Shown here piece by piece: positions 9,827 to 22,427 of a DNA stretch of 64,000 nucleotides; the first letter of the stretch is position 1, and each line of letters begins with the position of its first letter. The stretch spans positions 404,436 to 468,435 of the forward strand of contig NZ_QOIN01000028.1 of NCBI RefSeq assembly GCF_003323715.1. Direction: 5' to 3'. Position numbers and translations under genes: made by a program. The DNA is from Streptomyces diacarni (lineage in GTDB: Bacteria > Actinomycetota > Actinomycetes > Streptomycetales > Streptomycetaceae). The notes under the pieces are model-generated. The model searched no databases and was not told where the DNA came from. It saw only the letters and a list, made by a program, of their open reading frames with translations.

Positions 9827-10402
9827 GTGGGTACGCGCGAGTCATCCACCGCCTCGCAGCTCCCCGCCGGTGTGCGGGAGCTGCTGGCCGACCGGATCCA
9901 CGACGTGGCCGACTACCCCAAGCCCGGGGTGATGTTCAAGGACATCACCCCGCTGCTGGCCGACCCTGAGGCGTTCTCCGTCCTCACGGACGTGCTGGCC
10001 GGGATCGCACGGGAACACGGCGCCACCAAGATCGTCGGCCTGGAGGCGCGCGGCTTCATCCTGGGAGCGCCCACGGCGGTCCGCGCCGGGGTCGGCTTCG
10101 TGCCCGTCCGCAAGTCGGGCAAGCTCCCCGGGGCCACGCTTACCCAGGCGTACGACCTCGAGTACGGCAGCGCCCGGATCGAGGTCCATGCCGAGGGGCT
10201 CACCGAGGGCGACCGGGTGCTGGTGGTCGACGATGTGCTCGCCACCGGCGGGACCGCCGAGGCCTCCGTGCAGCTCCTGCGGCGTACCGGCGCCGAGGTC
10301 GTCGGCCTCGCCGTGCTGCTGGAGCTCGGCTTCCTGGAAGGACGCGGCAGGGTCGAGCGCGCTCTCGCGGGCGCGCCACTGGACGCCCTGCTCGCCGTCT
10401 GA
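9827..10402 (+). CDS. apt: Adenine phosphoribosyltransferase
   Basis: The enzyme salvages adenine with PRPP to form AMP. The type I PRTase PRPP-binding loop is visible as [32 protein letters not shown] at the N-terminus and the [12 protein letters not shown] flexible loop are the Apt signatures. The length of 191 residues fits the family. It is placed between secF and relA, as in many actinobacteria. The GTG start at 9827 follows AGGTGAGCGG. Confidence 0.96.
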   Translation: MGTRESSTASQLPAGVRELLADRIHDVADYPKPGVMFKDITPLLADPEAFSVLTDVLAGIAREHGATKIVGLEARGFILGAPTAVRAGVGFVPVRKSGKLPGATLTQAYDLEYGSARIEVHAEGLTEGDRVLVVDDVLATGGTAEASVQLLRRTGAEVVGLAVLLELGFLEGRGRVERALAGAPLDALLAV

Positions 10403-10456
10403 GCGGCCCGCGCCCCGCTGTCCGCGGCGGCGGTACGAGGCGGCGGTACAAGGCGG

Positions 10457-10466
10457 CCCCCCCCCC
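10457..10466 (+). repeat. Run of ten C residues upstream of relA
   Basis: A 10-nt poly-C tract lies in the 227-bp apt-relA gap, 163 bp before the proposed relA start codon. Such tracts are prone to slippage. Confidence 0.8.
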
Positions 10467-10589
10467 GACACGTCGCCGGACGGCGGGGAGGCCGCCTGTC
10501 GTCGTCTCCACCCCGCTCCGAGAGGAGGTCCCGCCCCCTCCGAGGAGTTCCCACCCCCCTTCGAGGAGGGGCCGCGCCGCCGGGATGGC

Positions 10590-10595
10590 TACCAT
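10590..10595 (+). promoter_or_regulatory. Possible -10 element for relA
   Basis: TACCAT fits the TANNNT pattern and would start transcription near 10602, downstream of the ATG at 10585 and upstream of the TTG at 10630. I see no convincing -35 hexamer. Short GAGGAG-containing repeats occupy 10515-10570. Confidence 0.35.
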
Positions 10596-10629
10596 GGCAG
10601 TCGGACCTGGGGTCGACCGAGGAGTGCTC

Positions 10630-13230
<2,601 letters not shown>

Positions 13231-13317
13231 GCCGACCGAACGCTGTGGTGCGGCTCGTCGGCCGGCCCGCCGGACCCTCGCCGCTGTGGCCGCGCGCCGT
13301 CGCGGCGGCCAGGACCC

Positions 13318-13382
13318 GGGGGCTCCGCCCCCGAACACCCACCGGGGCTCCGCCCCGAGGGCGGGGGCTGACGGCCCCCGCC
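13318..13382. terminator. Cluster of GC hairpins between convergent relA and DUF349 gene
   Basis: Three consecutive hairpins: 13318-13332 (6-bp stem, TCC loop), a CGGGGC/GCCCCG pair around 13343-13357, and a perfect 9-bp stem at 13360-13368/13374-13382. They lie 88 bp after relA and 122 bp beyond the minus-strand stop codon, suiting a bidirectional terminator. Confidence 0.7.
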
Positions 13383-13503
13383 TCCCTTGTCCGCCGCTAC
13401 GGCGCACCACCACACGGTGAGTGTCCGGCGGCATGGCGGACGCTCTCGGCCCAAGCGTTCGGCGCCCCGCCAGGGCCAGAGGCGTTCGACCGCCCCGCCA
13501 GGG

Positions 13504-14733
13504 TCAGCCGCCGAATTCCTGGAGGCCCTTCTGGGCCTGGTCCAGCAGGGCCTGGCGGCCCTCCAGTTCGCGTTCCAGCTTGGCGGCCTTGGCCGTGTTC
13601 CCCGCGGCCCGTGCCTTCTCCAACTGCGCGTGCAGCTTGTCGACGGCGTCCTGGAGCTGGCCCGTCAGCCCCGCCGCGCGGGCCCGCGCCTCGGGATTGG
13701 TGCGGCGCCACTCGGCCTCCTCGACCTCCTGGATGGCGCGTTCCACGGCGTGCATCCGGCCCTCGACCCTGGGCCGTGCGTCGCGCGGCACGTGGCCGAT
13801 GGCGTCCCAGCGTTCGTTGATGCCGCGGAAGGCGCCGCGCGCGGTCTTCAGGTCGGTGACCGGCAGCAGCTTCTCCGCCTCGGCGGCGAGTTCCTCCTTG
13901 CGGGAGAGGTTCTCGCGCTGCTCGCTGTCGCGCTCGGCGAAGACCTCGGCGCGGGCCTGGAAGAAGACGTCCTGGGCGCCCCGGAAACGGGCCCACAGGT
14001 CGTCCTCGTGTTCCCGCTGGGCCCGGCCCGCGGCCTTCCACTCCTGCATGAGGTCGCGGTACTTGGCCGCGGTGGGGCCCCAGTCCCGCGAGCCGGAGAG
14101 CGCTTCGGCCTCGGTGACCAGCTTCTCCTTGCGCTGCCGCGTTTCCTCGCGCTGCGCGTCGAGCTGCGCGAAGTGTGCCTTGCGGCGCTTGGAGAAGGCG
14201 GAGCGCGCGTGCGAGAAGCGGTGCCACAGCTCGTCGTCGCTCTTGCGGTCGAGCCGTGGCAGGCTCTTCCAGGTGCCGACCAGCGCCCGCAGGCGTTCGC
14301 CGGCAGTCCGCCACTGGTCGCTGTCCGCCAGTTGTTCGGCCTCGGCGACCAGTTCCTCCTTGGCGTGGCGCGCCTCTTCGGACTGCTGGGCCTTGCGGGC
14401 CTTGCGCTCCTCGCGGCGCGTCTCGACCGTGCCGGCCAGCGTGTCGAGGCGGGCGCGCAGCGCGTCGAGGTCGCCCACGGCGTGGTGGGCGTCGACCTGC
14501 TCGCGCAGGTGCTCGATCGCGGCGGTGGCGTCCTTCGCCGACAGGTCGGTGGTCTTCACCCGGCGCTCAAGCAGGTCGGTCTCCACGACCAGACCGTCGT
14601 ACTTGCGCTTGAAGTAGGCGAGGGCCTCGTCGGGCGAGCCCGCCTGCCACGACCCGACGACCTTCTCGCCGTCCGCCGTACGCACGTACACAGTCCCCGC
14701 GTCGTCGACGCGGCCCCACGGGTCGCTGCTCAC
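13504..14733 (-). CDS. DUF349 domain-containing protein
   Basis: The 409-residue protein is almost entirely alpha-helical, with repeated DUF349 units marked by W...F..AR..F..RR patterns (for example ELWHRFSHARSAFSKRR and DLWARFRGAQDVFFQAR). The N-terminus (SSDPWGRVDDAGTVYVRT) is a separate small domain. Members of this family are conserved in actinobacteria but have no assigned biochemical function. The GTG at 14733 follows GGAGGAGG, which is better than the upstream ATG at 14784. It points away from the next minus-strand gene by 168 bp. It may be a coiled-coil structural or nucleic-acid-associated protein, but this is a guess from the charge pattern. Confidence 0.85.
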   Translation of the reverse strand: MSSDPWGRVDDAGTVYVRTADGEKVVGSWQAGSPDEALAYFKRKYDGLVVETDLLERRVKTTDLSAKDATAAIEHLREQVDAHHAVGDLDALRARLDTLAGTVETRREERKARKAQQSEEARHAKEELVAEAEQLADSDQWRTAGERLRALVGTWKSLPRLDRKSDDELWHRFSHARSAFSKRRKAHFAQLDAQREETRQRKEKLVTEAEALSGSRDWGPTAAKYRDLMQEWKAAGRAQREHEDDLWARFRGAQDVFFQARAEVFAERDSEQRENLSRKEELAAEAEKLLPVTDLKTARGAFRGINERWDAIGHVPRDARPRVEGRMHAVERAIQEVEEAEWRRTNPEARARAAGLTGQLQDAVDKLHAQLEKARAAGNTAKAAKLERELEGRQALLDQAQKGLQEFGG

Positions 14734-14901
14734 AGCGCCTCCTCCACAAGATGCCCGGGAGGGGCGTTGCTGGCCCCCCGGCATCGTCCACGGTTCTCGT
14801 CACAGCAAACATAGGCGACCGGCGCCCGCGCTGTCCGCATCCGGCGGGCGGCGAATTGCCGGGCCTGGGTGGCGGATGCGCGGGCGGCGACGGCCGGTCC
14901 T

Positions 14902-15711
14902 TCAGGACTTACGGATCGTAGCCTTGTCGATCACCACGGTGGCGTTGGGCGGGCCGTCGCCCTGCGGGGCCGCCACCCCCGCGCCTGCGATCTTCTCGAG
15001 CACCTTCATGCCGGAGTCGGTGACCTTCCCGAACGGCGTGTAGTTGGGCGGAAGCGCGCTGTCCTTGTAGACGAGGAAGAACTGGCTGCCGCCGGTGTCC
15101 GGGCCGCTGTTGGCCATCGCGACGGTGCCGGCCGGGTACTCGGCGCCCTTGAGGTTCTCGTCGTCGAGCTCATAGCCCGGGCCGCCCGCCGGGCTGCCCT
15201 TCGGGGAGCCGCACTGCAGCACGTACAGCGGTTTGGGCTGGGGCAGCGCCGTCATCCGATGGCAGGGCGAGTGGTCGAAGTACTTCTCGCCTGCCAGGAA
15301 GTTGAAGGAGTTGACGGTGTGCGGGGCCTTGTCCGCGTCCATCTCGACGGGGATGTCCCCGCAACTGGTCTCCAGCTTCATGGTGTAGTCGGCGGACTTG
15401 TCCACCGTCATGGCCGGTTCTTTCTTCCACTGCTTGTCGCTGGGCTTGCCCTTGGCGGGCTCGTCGCAGGGGTCGGGGGCCTTGCTGGTGGGAGCCTCGG
15501 AGGGCTTGTCCGCCGCTTCGTCCTTCTTCTCGTCCCCGTTCAGCCCGCCCGTGGCGGCGTAGGCGCCGCCGGCCGCGAGGACGAGCACCACGCCGATGGC
15601 GATCGCCGTATTGCGGACGCGGGCCCTGCGCCTTGCTGCTTCCTTGCGCTGGAGGTACCGCTCGTACTTCTCCCGGGCGAGCTGCTTTCTGCGCTGCTCA
15701 CTGCTGACCAC
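14902..15711 (-). CDS. Membrane-anchored cyclophilin-type peptidyl-prolyl isomerase
   Basis: The 269-residue protein has a basic cytoplasmic N-terminus (about 1-30), one TM helix (NTAIAIGVVLVLAAGGAYAA), a disordered linker, and an extracellular cyclophilin domain. That domain shows APHTVNSFNFLAGEKYFD, the catalytic HR, GTVAMANSGPDTGGSQFFLV and FGKVTDSG motifs. It should catalyse cis-trans proline isomerisation to help fold exported proteins. The long upstream frame overlaps the next gene. The GTG at 15711 follows AAGGAG with eight-base spacing and gives a sensible N-terminus. It is divergent from the MBL hydrolase gene. Confidence 0.92.
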   Translation of the reverse strand: MVSSEQRRKQLAREKYERYLQRKEAARRRARVRNTAIAIGVVLVLAAGGAYAATGGLNGDEKKDEAADKPSEAPTSKAPDPCDEPAKGKPSDKQWKKEPAMTVDKSADYTMKLETSCGDIPVEMDADKAPHTVNSFNFLAGEKYFDHSPCHRMTALPQPKPLYVLQCGSPKGSPAGGPGYELDDENLKGAEYPAGTVAMANSGPDTGGSQFFLVYKDSALPPNYTPFGKVTDSGMKVLEKIAGAGVAAPQGDGPPNATVVIDKATIRKS

Positions 15712-15918
15712 GGTCTCGTCTCCTTCGAGGCGTCGCACCTGCGGGGGTTCCCGTACCGTATACGTCTCCCCTGTGGGCCGCCCCGCCCTCGTCGCTGCTT
15801 CGTACCTGTTGGCCCGGCGTACGCCAGCGCCGGTAGGCTGGCTGCTGCCTGACCGGCGAAGCGCCTGCTCGGCCGCTTCGCCGCTGTGATCCGCTGTCGG
15901 ACGAAATGAAGGACGATC

Positions 15919-16638
15919 GTGCTTGTTGCGGGGTTCCCCGCCGGGGCCTGGGGGACCAACTGTTACCTGGTCGCCCCCGCCGCCGGCGAGGAGTGCGTGA
16001 TCATCGACCCTGGCCACCAGGCCGCCGAGGGGGTCCGGGAAACCGTCGCCAAGCACCGGCTCAAGCCGGTCGCGGTGATCCTCACGCACGGCCACATCGA
16101 CCACGTCGCCTCCGTCGTCCCCGTCTGCGGTGCGCACGACGTGCCCGCCTGGATCCACCCGGCCGACCGCTACATGATGAGCGACCCGGAGAAGGGCATC
16201 GGGCAGACCATCGGAGCGCCCCTGATGGGCGAGCTGACGGTGGGCGAGCCGGACGATGTCAAGGAGCTGTCCGACGGCGCCGCGCTGCGGCTGGCCGGGC
16301 TGGACTTCACCGTCGCGCACGCGCCCGGCCATACGAAGGGGTCGGTGACCTTCCGGATGCCCGAGAACGCGGACGTACCGCCTGTGCTGTTCTCGGGTGA
16401 CCTGCTGTTCGCCGGCTCCGTCGGACGCACCGACCTGCCCGGAGGCGACTCGGAGGAGATCCTCAGCTCGCTGGCGCGCGTGTGCCTGCCGCTGGAGGAC
16501 GAGACCGTGGTGCTGGCCGGGCACGGCCCCCAGACGACGATCGGCACCGAGCGCGCCACCAACCCCTTCCTGCGGCAGGTGGCGGCCGCCGGGCCGGGAG
16601 GCGGCGTCGGCGACGCTGCCCCGCGACGAGGAATGTGA
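15919..16638 (+). CDS. Metallo-beta-lactamase fold hydrolase (glyoxalase II-like)
   Basis: The 239-residue enzyme carries the di-metal signature HGHIDH (about residues 59-64). It also has downstream [24 protein letters not shown] and AGHGPQT motifs, which provide the remaining ligands. The family includes hydroxyacylglutathione and other thioester hydrolases; the real substrate is unknown, and Streptomyces uses mycothiol rather than glutathione. It sits 11 bp upstream of hisS, and this pairing recurs in actinobacteria. The start GTG at 15919 follows GGACGA. The last 20 residues are Gly/Ala-rich. Confidence 0.88.
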   Translation: MLVAGFPAGAWGTNCYLVAPAAGEECVIIDPGHQAAEGVRETVAKHRLKPVAVILTHGHIDHVASVVPVCGAHDVPAWIHPADRYMMSDPEKGIGQTIGAPLMGELTVGEPDDVKELSDGAALRLAGLDFTVAHAPGHTKGSVTFRMPENADVPPVLFSGDLLFAGSVGRTDLPGGDSEEILSSLARVCLPLEDETVVLAGHGPQTTIGTERATNPFLRQVAAAGPGGGVGDAAPRRGM

Positions 16639-16649
16639 CGAGAAGCCAC

Positions 16650-17912
16650 GTGAGCACCTTCAACGCCCCCAGGGGCACCTACGACCTGCTGCCGCCCGAC
16701 TCCGCGACGTACCTCGCCGTGCGCGAGGCCATGGCGGCGCCGCTGCGCAGGTCGGGATACGGCTATGTGGAGACGCCCGGATTCGAGAGCGTCGAGCTGT
16801 TCGCACGCGGTGTCGGCGAGTCCACCGACATCGTGACGAAGGAGATGTACACCCTCACCACGAGGGGCGGCGACGAGCTGGCGCTGCGCCCCGAGGGCAC
16901 CGCCTCGGTGCTGCGCGCCGCGCTGGAGGCCAACCTCCACCGGGGCGGCAACCTTCCGGTGAAGCTGTGGTATTCGGGCTCCTACTACCGCTACGAGCGC
17001 CCGCAGAAGGGCCGCTACCGGCACTTCTCGCAGGTGGGCGCCGAGGCCATCGGTGCCGAGGATCCGACGCTGGACGCCGAGCTGATCGTCCTGGCGTACG
17101 ACGCCTACCGTTCGCTCGGGCTGAGCGGTTTCCGGCTGCTGCTCAACTCCCTGGGCGACCGCACCTGCCGCCCCGGCTACCGCAGCGTGCTGCAGGAGTT
17201 CCTCCGCGGCCTGGACCTGGACGAGCAGACGCGGGCCCGTATCGAGATCAACCCGCTGCGGGTGCTCGACGACAAGCGGGAGAGCGTCCAGCGGCAGTTG
17301 GCCGGGGCGCCGATGATGCGCGACCACCTGTGCGAGGAGTGCAAGGCCTTCCACGAGGAGGTGCGTGCGCTGCTGACCGACGCGGGCGTCCCCTTCGAGG
17401 ACGATCCGCGGCTCGTGCGTGGACTCGACTACTACACGCGTACCACTTTCGAGTTCGTTCACGACGGCCTGGGATCCCAGTCCGCCATCGGCGGCGGCGG
17501 CCGCTACGACGGTCTCGCCGAGATGATCGGAGGGCCGCAGCTGCCGTCCGTCGGATGGGCACTGGGCGTGGACCGCACGGTCCTCGCGCTGGAGGCGGAG
17601 GGCGTGGATCTCGCGCTGCCCGCGGTCACCGAGGTGTACGCCGTGCCGCTCGGCGAGGAGGCCAGGCGGCGGCTGTTCCACCTGGTCACCGAGTTGCGCA
17701 GGGAGGGCGTCGCGGCCGATCTCGCCTACGGCGGCAAGGGCATGAAGAACGCCATGAAGTCGGCCAACCGTTCCGGGGCGCGCTTCGCGCTGCTCCTGGG
17801 CGAGCGCGATCTGGCCGAGGGCGTCGTCCAGCTCAAGGACCTCGCCAGCGGCGAGCAGACCGCCCTCGAGCTGGCGGCCGCGGTGGCCGGGGTGCGGGAC
17901 AAGTTGCGCTGA
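16650..17912 (+). CDS. hisS: Histidyl-tRNA synthetase
   Basis: This class II aminoacyl-tRNA synthetase charges tRNA-His. The 420-residue protein shows [14 protein letters not shown] at the start, motif 2 ([12 protein letters not shown] with [16 protein letters not shown]), the histidine-specific [24 protein letters not shown], and a C-terminal anticodon-binding domain. The open frame extends upstream, but the GTG at 16650 gives the family N-terminus. It lies 11 bp after the hydrolase gene. Confidence 0.97.
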   Translation: MSTFNAPRGTYDLLPPDSATYLAVREAMAAPLRRSGYGYVETPGFESVELFARGVGESTDIVTKEMYTLTTRGGDELALRPEGTASVLRAALEANLHRGGNLPVKLWYSGSYYRYERPQKGRYRHFSQVGAEAIGAEDPTLDAELIVLAYDAYRSLGLSGFRLLLNSLGDRTCRPGYRSVLQEFLRGLDLDEQTRARIEINPLRVLDDKRESVQRQLAGAPMMRDHLCEECKAFHEEVRALLTDAGVPFEDDPRLVRGLDYYTRTTFEFVHDGLGSQSAIGGGGRYDGLAEMIGGPQLPSVGWALGVDRTVLALEAEGVDLALPAVTEVYAVPLGEEARRRLFHLVTELRREGVAADLAYGGKGMKNAMKSANRSGARFALLLGERDLAEGVVQLKDLASGEQTALELAAAVAGVRDKLR

Positions 17913-17977
17913 CCACACAGCGAGTTGGGGCAGAATGAGCCCGGTACCGGCCATGACCAGATGACGGGACGAAGGCT

Positions 17978-18613
17978 ATGACGACGACGGCACCCCCCGG
18001 TGAGGCGCATGTGACCGCTGACGCACCGAAGGGGGGTGCCGTCGGCGCGAGCAAGGCGTTCGGCTGGATGCTGATCATCACGGGCGCCGCGGGCCTGCTG
18101 GCGTCCTGGGTCATCACGCTGGACAAGTTCAAGCTCCTGGAGGACAAGAACTTCAAACCGGCGTGCAGCATCAACCCGGTCATCGCCTGCGGCAACATCA
18201 TGGAGAGCGACCAGGCCGCCGCCTTCGGGGCCCCCAACCCCATGATCGGTCTGGTGGCCTACGGCGTCGTCGTCTGTGTCGGTGTCTCCTTGCTCACCCG
18301 CGTCACCTTCCCGCGCTGGTACTGGCTGACGTTCAACGCGGGCTGCCTCTTCGGCGTCGGTTTCGTCTCGTGGCTCCAGTACCAGTCGCTGTACGTGATC
18401 GGCAACCTGTGCCTGTGGTGCTGCCTGGCCTGGGTCATCACCATCGTCATGTTCTGGTACGTGACCGCGCACAACGTCAGGGCCGGTTTTCTGCCGGCGC
18501 CCGCGGCGGTGCGCGGCTTCGCGGACGAGTTCCCGTGGGTGCTGCCGGTGCTGCACATCGGTGTGATCGGCATTCTCGTCCTCACGCGCTGGTGGGACTT
18601 CTGGACGGGCTGA
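17978..18613 (+). CDS. Vitamin K epoxide reductase (VKOR) family membrane protein
   Basis: The 211-residue integral membrane protein has five hydrophobic segments and the VKOR cysteine pairs: the loop pair in ACSINPVIACGNIM (about residues 61-70) and the active-site pair in NLCLWCCLAW (about 143-149, CxxC plus an extra Cys). Actinobacterial VKORs reoxidise an extracytoplasmic DsbA-like thiol oxidase using menaquinone, and so support disulfide formation in secreted proteins. No DsbA partner is adjacent. The ATG at 17978 follows GGGACGAAGG. Confidence 0.92.
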   Translation: MTTTAPPGEAHVTADAPKGGAVGASKAFGWMLIITGAAGLLASWVITLDKFKLLEDKNFKPACSINPVIACGNIMESDQAAAFGAPNPMIGLVAYGVVVCVGVSLLTRVTFPRWYWLTFNAGCLFGVGFVSWLQYQSLYVIGNLCLWCCLAWVITIVMFWYVTAHNVRAGFLPAPAAVRGFADEFPWVLPVLHIGVIGILVLTRWWDFWTG

Positions 18614-18718
18614 CCTCGGCGTCGGTGGGCGTCCGCAGCCCGCGCGCCGAGGGCCGGGCCCGTGCGGGCGACCCGCGGGCGGGACGTTCGCCGGTGTCCT
18701 GACTTAGGGTTTCCCGTT

Positions 18719-20116
18719 GTGGAGCCCGATCTTTTCACCGCAGCAGCAGAAGACCGCCAGGCCAAGGATCCCTCCGCGAGCCCCCTCGCGGTGCGGATGC
18801 GCCCGCGCAACCTGGACGAGGTGGTGGGGCAGCAGCATCTGCTGCGCCCGGGCTCGCCGCTGCGCCGCCTGGTGGGGGAGGGCGGCGGAGGGCCTGCGGG
18901 GTCCTCGTCGGTGATGCTGTGGGGCCCTCCCGGCACCGGCAAGACGACGCTCGCGTACGTCGTCAGCCAGGCCACGGACAAGCGGTTCGTGGAGCTGTCG
19001 GCGATCACCGCGGGGGTCAAGGAGGTGCGCGCCGTCATCGACGGTGCCCGCCGTTCCTCTGGCGCCTACGGCAAGGAGACCGTTCTCTTCCTCGACGAGA
19101 TCCACAGGTTCAGCAAGGCCCAGCAGGACTCGCTGCTGCCCGCGGTGGAGAACCGCTGGGTCACCCTGATCGCCGCGACGACGGAGAATCCCTACTTCTC
19201 CGTGATCTCGCCGCTGCTCTCCCGTTCCCTGCTGCTGACGCTGGAGTCGCTGACCGACGAGGACATCCGCGGGCTGCTGCGGCGCGCCGTCGCCGACGAG
19301 CGCGGTCTCGACGCCCGCGTCACCCTCCCCGAGGACTCCGAGGCGCACCTGCTGCGCATCGCGGGCGGCGACGCCCGGCGCGCGCTGACGGCGCTGGAGG
19401 CGGGCGCGGGCGCGGCCCTGGCCAAGGGGGAGTCCACCATCGCCCTGTCCACCGTCGAGGAAGCGGTGAACAAGGCCGCGGTCAAGTACGACCGGGCGGG
19501 CGACCAGCACTACGACGTGGCCAGCGCGCTGATCAAGTCGATCCGCGGCTCGGACGTGGACGCGGCGCTGCACTACCTGGCGCGGATGATCGAGGCGGGG
19601 GAGGACCCGCGGTTCATCGCCCGCCGTCTGATGATCTCCGCGAGCGAGGACATCGGGCTCGCCGATCCCCAGGCGCTCCAGACGGCGGTGGCCGCGGCAC
19701 AGGCCGTCGCCATGATCGGTTTCCCCGAGGCGCGGATCACGCTGAGCCAGGCCACGGTGGCGCTGGCGCTGGCGCCCAAGTCCAACGCGGTCTACCTCGC
19801 CGTCGACGCGGCGCTCGCGGACGTGCGGGCGGGGCACGCCGGGCCCGTGCCGTCCCACCTGCGGGACAGCCACTACAAGGGCGCGCAGAAGCTGGGGCAC
19901 GGCAAGGGCTATCAGTATCCGCACGACCTTCCCGGCGGTATCGCGGCGCAGCAGTACGCGCCCGACGAGGTGCACGGCAAGCGCTACTACGAGCCCACCG
20001 GGTACGGCGCGGAGGCCCGCTACGCGCAGGTGGCCGAACGCGTCAGGGCCCGCCTGCGCGGGGAGGACGTCCAGCGCCCGTCCAGCGGCGAGCAGGGGTC
20101 CGCTACAGCCGGATGA
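18719..20116 (+). CDS. rarA: Replication-associated recombination protein RarA (MgsA family AAA+ ATPase)
   Basis: RarA is an AAA+ ATPase related to clamp loaders that acts at stalled replication forks. The protein shows [11 protein letters not shown], Walker [10 protein letters not shown], Walker [10 protein letters not shown], sensor 1 AATTENPYF, and the C-terminal tetramerisation domain ending in YPHDLPGG. I take the GTG at 18719 as start (465 residues, [12 protein letters not shown]). The upstream ATG at 18662 lies in sequence that looks intergenic. The 3' end overlaps the end of the convergent phosphatase gene by 14 bp. Confidence 0.93.
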   Translation: MEPDLFTAAAEDRQAKDPSASPLAVRMRPRNLDEVVGQQHLLRPGSPLRRLVGEGGGGPAGSSSVMLWGPPGTGKTTLAYVVSQATDKRFVELSAITAGVKEVRAVIDGARRSSGAYGKETVLFLDEIHRFSKAQQDSLLPAVENRWVTLIAATTENPYFSVISPLLSRSLLLTLESLTDEDIRGLLRRAVADERGLDARVTLPEDSEAHLLRIAGGDARRALTALEAGAGAALAKGESTIALSTVEEAVNKAAVKYDRAGDQHYDVASALIKSIRGSDVDAALHYLARMIEAGEDPRFIARRLMISASEDIGLADPQALQTAVAAAQAVAMIGFPEARITLSQATVALALAPKSNAVYLAVDAALADVRAGHAGPVPSHLRDSHYKGAQKLGHGKGYQYPHDLPGGIAAQQYAPDEVHGKRYYEPTGYGAEARYAQVAERVRARLRGEDVQRPSSGEQGSATAG

Positions 20117-21440
20117 CGACCAGCGCGACGTCGTCCCCGGATCCCTCGCTGACGCCCATCCCGGCCAGCAGCGCGTCCGCCAGGTCCTCGGGGCCCAGGC
20201 TGCCGCGTTCGGAGACGGTCGCGGTCAGCCGCGCGAGCCCCGTGTCGATGTCCTCGTCCCGGCGTTCGATGAGGCCGTCGGTGTAGAGGACGAGGATGTC
20301 CCCGGGGAGGTAGGCCCGGGTGGCCTGTGCGCGCGGTTCCGTCTCGTCGGCGCGGGTGGCCAGCGGCGGGTCGGTGGCCTGGTCGAGGAGTTCGCAGGTG
20401 CCGTCCTGGTGCCGCAGGATCGCTGGTGGGTGGCCCGCGCTGCTGTAGGTGAGCGTGCGGTGCTGGCTGTCGACCACGATCTTGACGGCTGTCGCGTTCA
20501 TCGCCCCCTCGACGGTGCCCGCGTACAGGCCCAGGACCTGCAGGGCCCTGGCGGGTCCGTCCGTGGCGCGCATCGCCGCGCTGAGCGCGCTGCGCAGCAT
20601 GCCCATGACGGCGGCCGCCTCCAGGCCGTGGCCGACCACGTCGCCGACGGCCGCCGCGAATCTGCCCTCGTGGGTGTCGGTCACGTCGTACCAGTCGCCG
20701 CATACGTTGAGGGTTCCGGCGGCCGGCAGGTAGCGGACGGCGACGTTCGGCCGGGGGAGCCCCGGCGAGTAGAGCATCGCCTCTTGGAGGGTGAGCGCCA
20801 CCTGCCGCTCCTGGGCGTTGGACCGGCGCAGTTCCTCGTTGATCCGGACGAGTTCCTGGGCCCGCGCGTACAGCTGTGTCGTCAGGTCGGGTGCGGTCTT
20901 CCGGGAGCGGGACTCGGCCGGTTGAGCGCCTTCACGGGCGGCGACCTGCGTGCCGTCCCGTGAGGGCAGGTCCGCGCCGTCGGCCGTGGCCTCGGTGAGC
21001 GCGGGGATGCGGCCGTGCTGCTGCTGGTAGGAGCGGATGAAGCCGGTCATGTCCTCTTCGCGGCACAGCACGGCGTCCACGGATCCGTCCGGGGCCAGCA
21101 GGGGGGTGTTGACCGTGTGCCACCAGCGCTCCTCGAAGACCCCGGGCTTGCCGGCGACGGGGATGTCGTACTTCTGGAGCGGGATGACGTCCACCTTGCG
21201 GAAGGTGACGACCCGGTGCAGTGAGGATTTCAGGCTGCGGATGCCGTCGGCCTCGGGGTCGGCGCGGTTCTCGGGGAAGACGTCGAAGATGTGGTGTCCG
21301 ACCAGCTCGTCCCTGATGCGCAGGGTGAGCTCCAGATACGCGCGGTTGACGTCACGGATGACCAGGTCGGGGCCCAGCAGCGCGTAGGCGCTGGGCGAGG
21401 CGGCGAAGATGGCCGCGTAGTCGATCTCCGGTGACGTCAC
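20103..21440 (-). CDS. PAS-domain SpoIIE/RsbU-type PP2C serine phosphatase
   Basis: The protein has an N-terminal PAS sensor domain (about residues 3-130: [20 protein letters not shown] and [14 protein letters not shown]), a coiled-coil linker ([17 protein letters not shown]), and a C-terminal SpoIIE domain. The metal-binding aspartates are present in [24 protein letters not shown] and [13 protein letters not shown]. Such phosphatases dephosphorylate anti-sigma-factor antagonists, and streptomycetes have dozens. I see no anti-sigma or antagonist gene nearby. The start is uncertain: GTG at 21440 (445 residues, AGGGAG close by) or the in-frame ATG at 21476 with no ribosome site. Confidence 0.85.
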   Translation of the reverse strand: MTSPEIDYAAIFAASPSAYALLGPDLVIRDVNRAYLELTLRIRDELVGHHIFDVFPENRADPEADGIRSLKSSLHRVVTFRKVDVIPLQKYDIPVAGKPGVFEERWWHTVNTPLLAPDGSVDAVLCREEDMTGFIRSYQQQHGRIPALTEATADGADLPSRDGTQVAAREGAQPAESRSRKTAPDLTTQLYARAQELVRINEELRRSNAQERQVALTLQEAMLYSPGLPRPNVAVRYLPAAGTLNVCGDWYDVTDTHEGRFAAAVGDVVGHGLEAAAVMGMLRSALSAAMRATDGPARALQVLGLYAGTVEGAMNATAVKIVVDSQHRTLTYSSAGHPPAILRHQDGTCELLDQATDPPLATRADETEPRAQATRAYLPGDILVLYTDGLIERRDEDIDTGLARLTATVSERGSLGPEDLADALLAGMGVSEGSGDDVALVVIRL

Positions 21441-21568
21441 ACGCTCCCTGCCGGTTCCCGGGCAAAAGGGACACATCCACTCTAGTGAGGGGTGTGGAGA
21501 GCCGCGCGGCAGGCGACCGCTGCCGTTCTGCCGCGCGACTCGGCGGGCGGCCGGCGGGGCGCGCCGCG

Positions 21569-22372
21569 TCAGCCGCTCCGGGTGAACAGGGAGTGCATCG
21601 CGTGCCGGAGCCCGGCGACGGAGGCGACGGGCTCGGCGAAGTCGAAGCGGGTGTCCAGGCAGGCGCCGGCGGTGTTCCAGCCCCGCACGCGCAGTCCGAA
21701 CCGGTCCAGGGCCAGCGGCGCGGCGCGCTCCCATGCCTGGCAGGCGCACAGCGCGCGCACCTGCTCGGCGTGGGCCGCGGCCAGGTGCTGGAGGAGTTCG
21801 GCCTCGTGGGCGGCGAGGGGGTCGGGGGACGCGTCGGCGAAGGCGTCGGGTTCCACCTCCTCGGCGCCCCACAGGTCGTCGACGTAGGCTTCGCCGACCT
21901 CCAGCCGCAGCATCTGCCGGGAGGATCCGGCGACGGGCGCGGAGGGGGCGGCCTCGGCCAGCAGGCGGGCGCAGGCGGCGCGCTCGTCACCGCGTACGGG
22001 GGTGAGCCAGCCGGCGATCCAGGCGCGTCCGCGTACGCGGTGCGGTACGGAGACCGGCGCCACGTCCGTGATCTCCATCACCGCGGCGAGGTCGTCGTCC
22101 TGCGCGTAGGCGCACACGCGCGCTTCCAGGGAGTCCGCCGCAACCAGCACGATGACGTCTCCGCGGGGGGTGACGGCGCGGGCCTCGGGGATGCCGGCCG
22201 CCGGGTCGGGTCCGGCTTGGGCGGCGCCGGGAATGGTGAGCAGGGCGGATACGCTGGATTGCGCGAGGGTTCGTACACGTTCGGCGGCGGTCGGCTGCCG
22301 GGCGTCTTCCACGGGACGCGGCTGTTCCTCCTCGGCGTGTGTGCCAGGCAGGGGGATCCCAGGTCGAAACAT
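21569..22372 (-). CDS. DUF2470 domain protein, probably iron-regulated
   Basis: The 267-residue protein has a C-terminal DUF2470-like region (about 180-262: HEAELLQHLAAAHAEQVRAL). This domain is found at the end of HugZ-type haem-utilisation proteins and the chloroplast regulator of glutamyl-tRNA reductase. The N-terminal half resembles a divergent pyridoxamine-oxidase-like barrel, but I cannot see cofactor residues. An iron box begins 15 bp upstream of the start codon, just before the GAGGAG ribosome site, so transcription should be repressed by a DmdR/DtxR-type regulator when iron is plentiful. A role in haem or iron metabolism is inferred from this. Confidence 0.8.
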   Translation of the reverse strand: MFRPGIPLPGTHAEEEQPRPVEDARQPTAAERVRTLAQSSVSALLTIPGAAQAGPDPAAGIPEARAVTPRGDVIVLVAADSLEARVCAYAQDDDLAAVMEITDVAPVSVPHRVRGRAWIAGWLTPVRGDERAACARLLAEAAPSAPVAGSSRQMLRLEVGEAYVDDLWGAEEVEPDAFADASPDPLAAHEAELLQHLAAAHAEQVRALCACQAWERAAPLALDRFGLRVRGWNTAGACLDTRFDFAEPVASVAGLRHAMHSLFTRSG

Positions 22373-22386
22373 GCGTACTCCTCAGC

Positions 22387-22405
22387 TAAGGTAAGGCTCA
22401 CCTAA
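22387..22405. promoter_or_regulatory. Iron box (DmdR1/DtxR/IdeR operator) between DUF2470 gene and rpsD
   Basis: The 19-bp TAAGGTAAGGCTCACCTAA matches 17 of 19 positions of the DtxR-family consensus TTAGGTTAGGCTCACCTAA. It lies 15 bp upstream of the divergent DUF2470 start and 22 bp upstream of the rpsD GTG. It could therefore affect either transcript. Confidence 0.85.
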
Positions 22406-22427
22406 CTTACACGGAGGTCCGTTCAAC

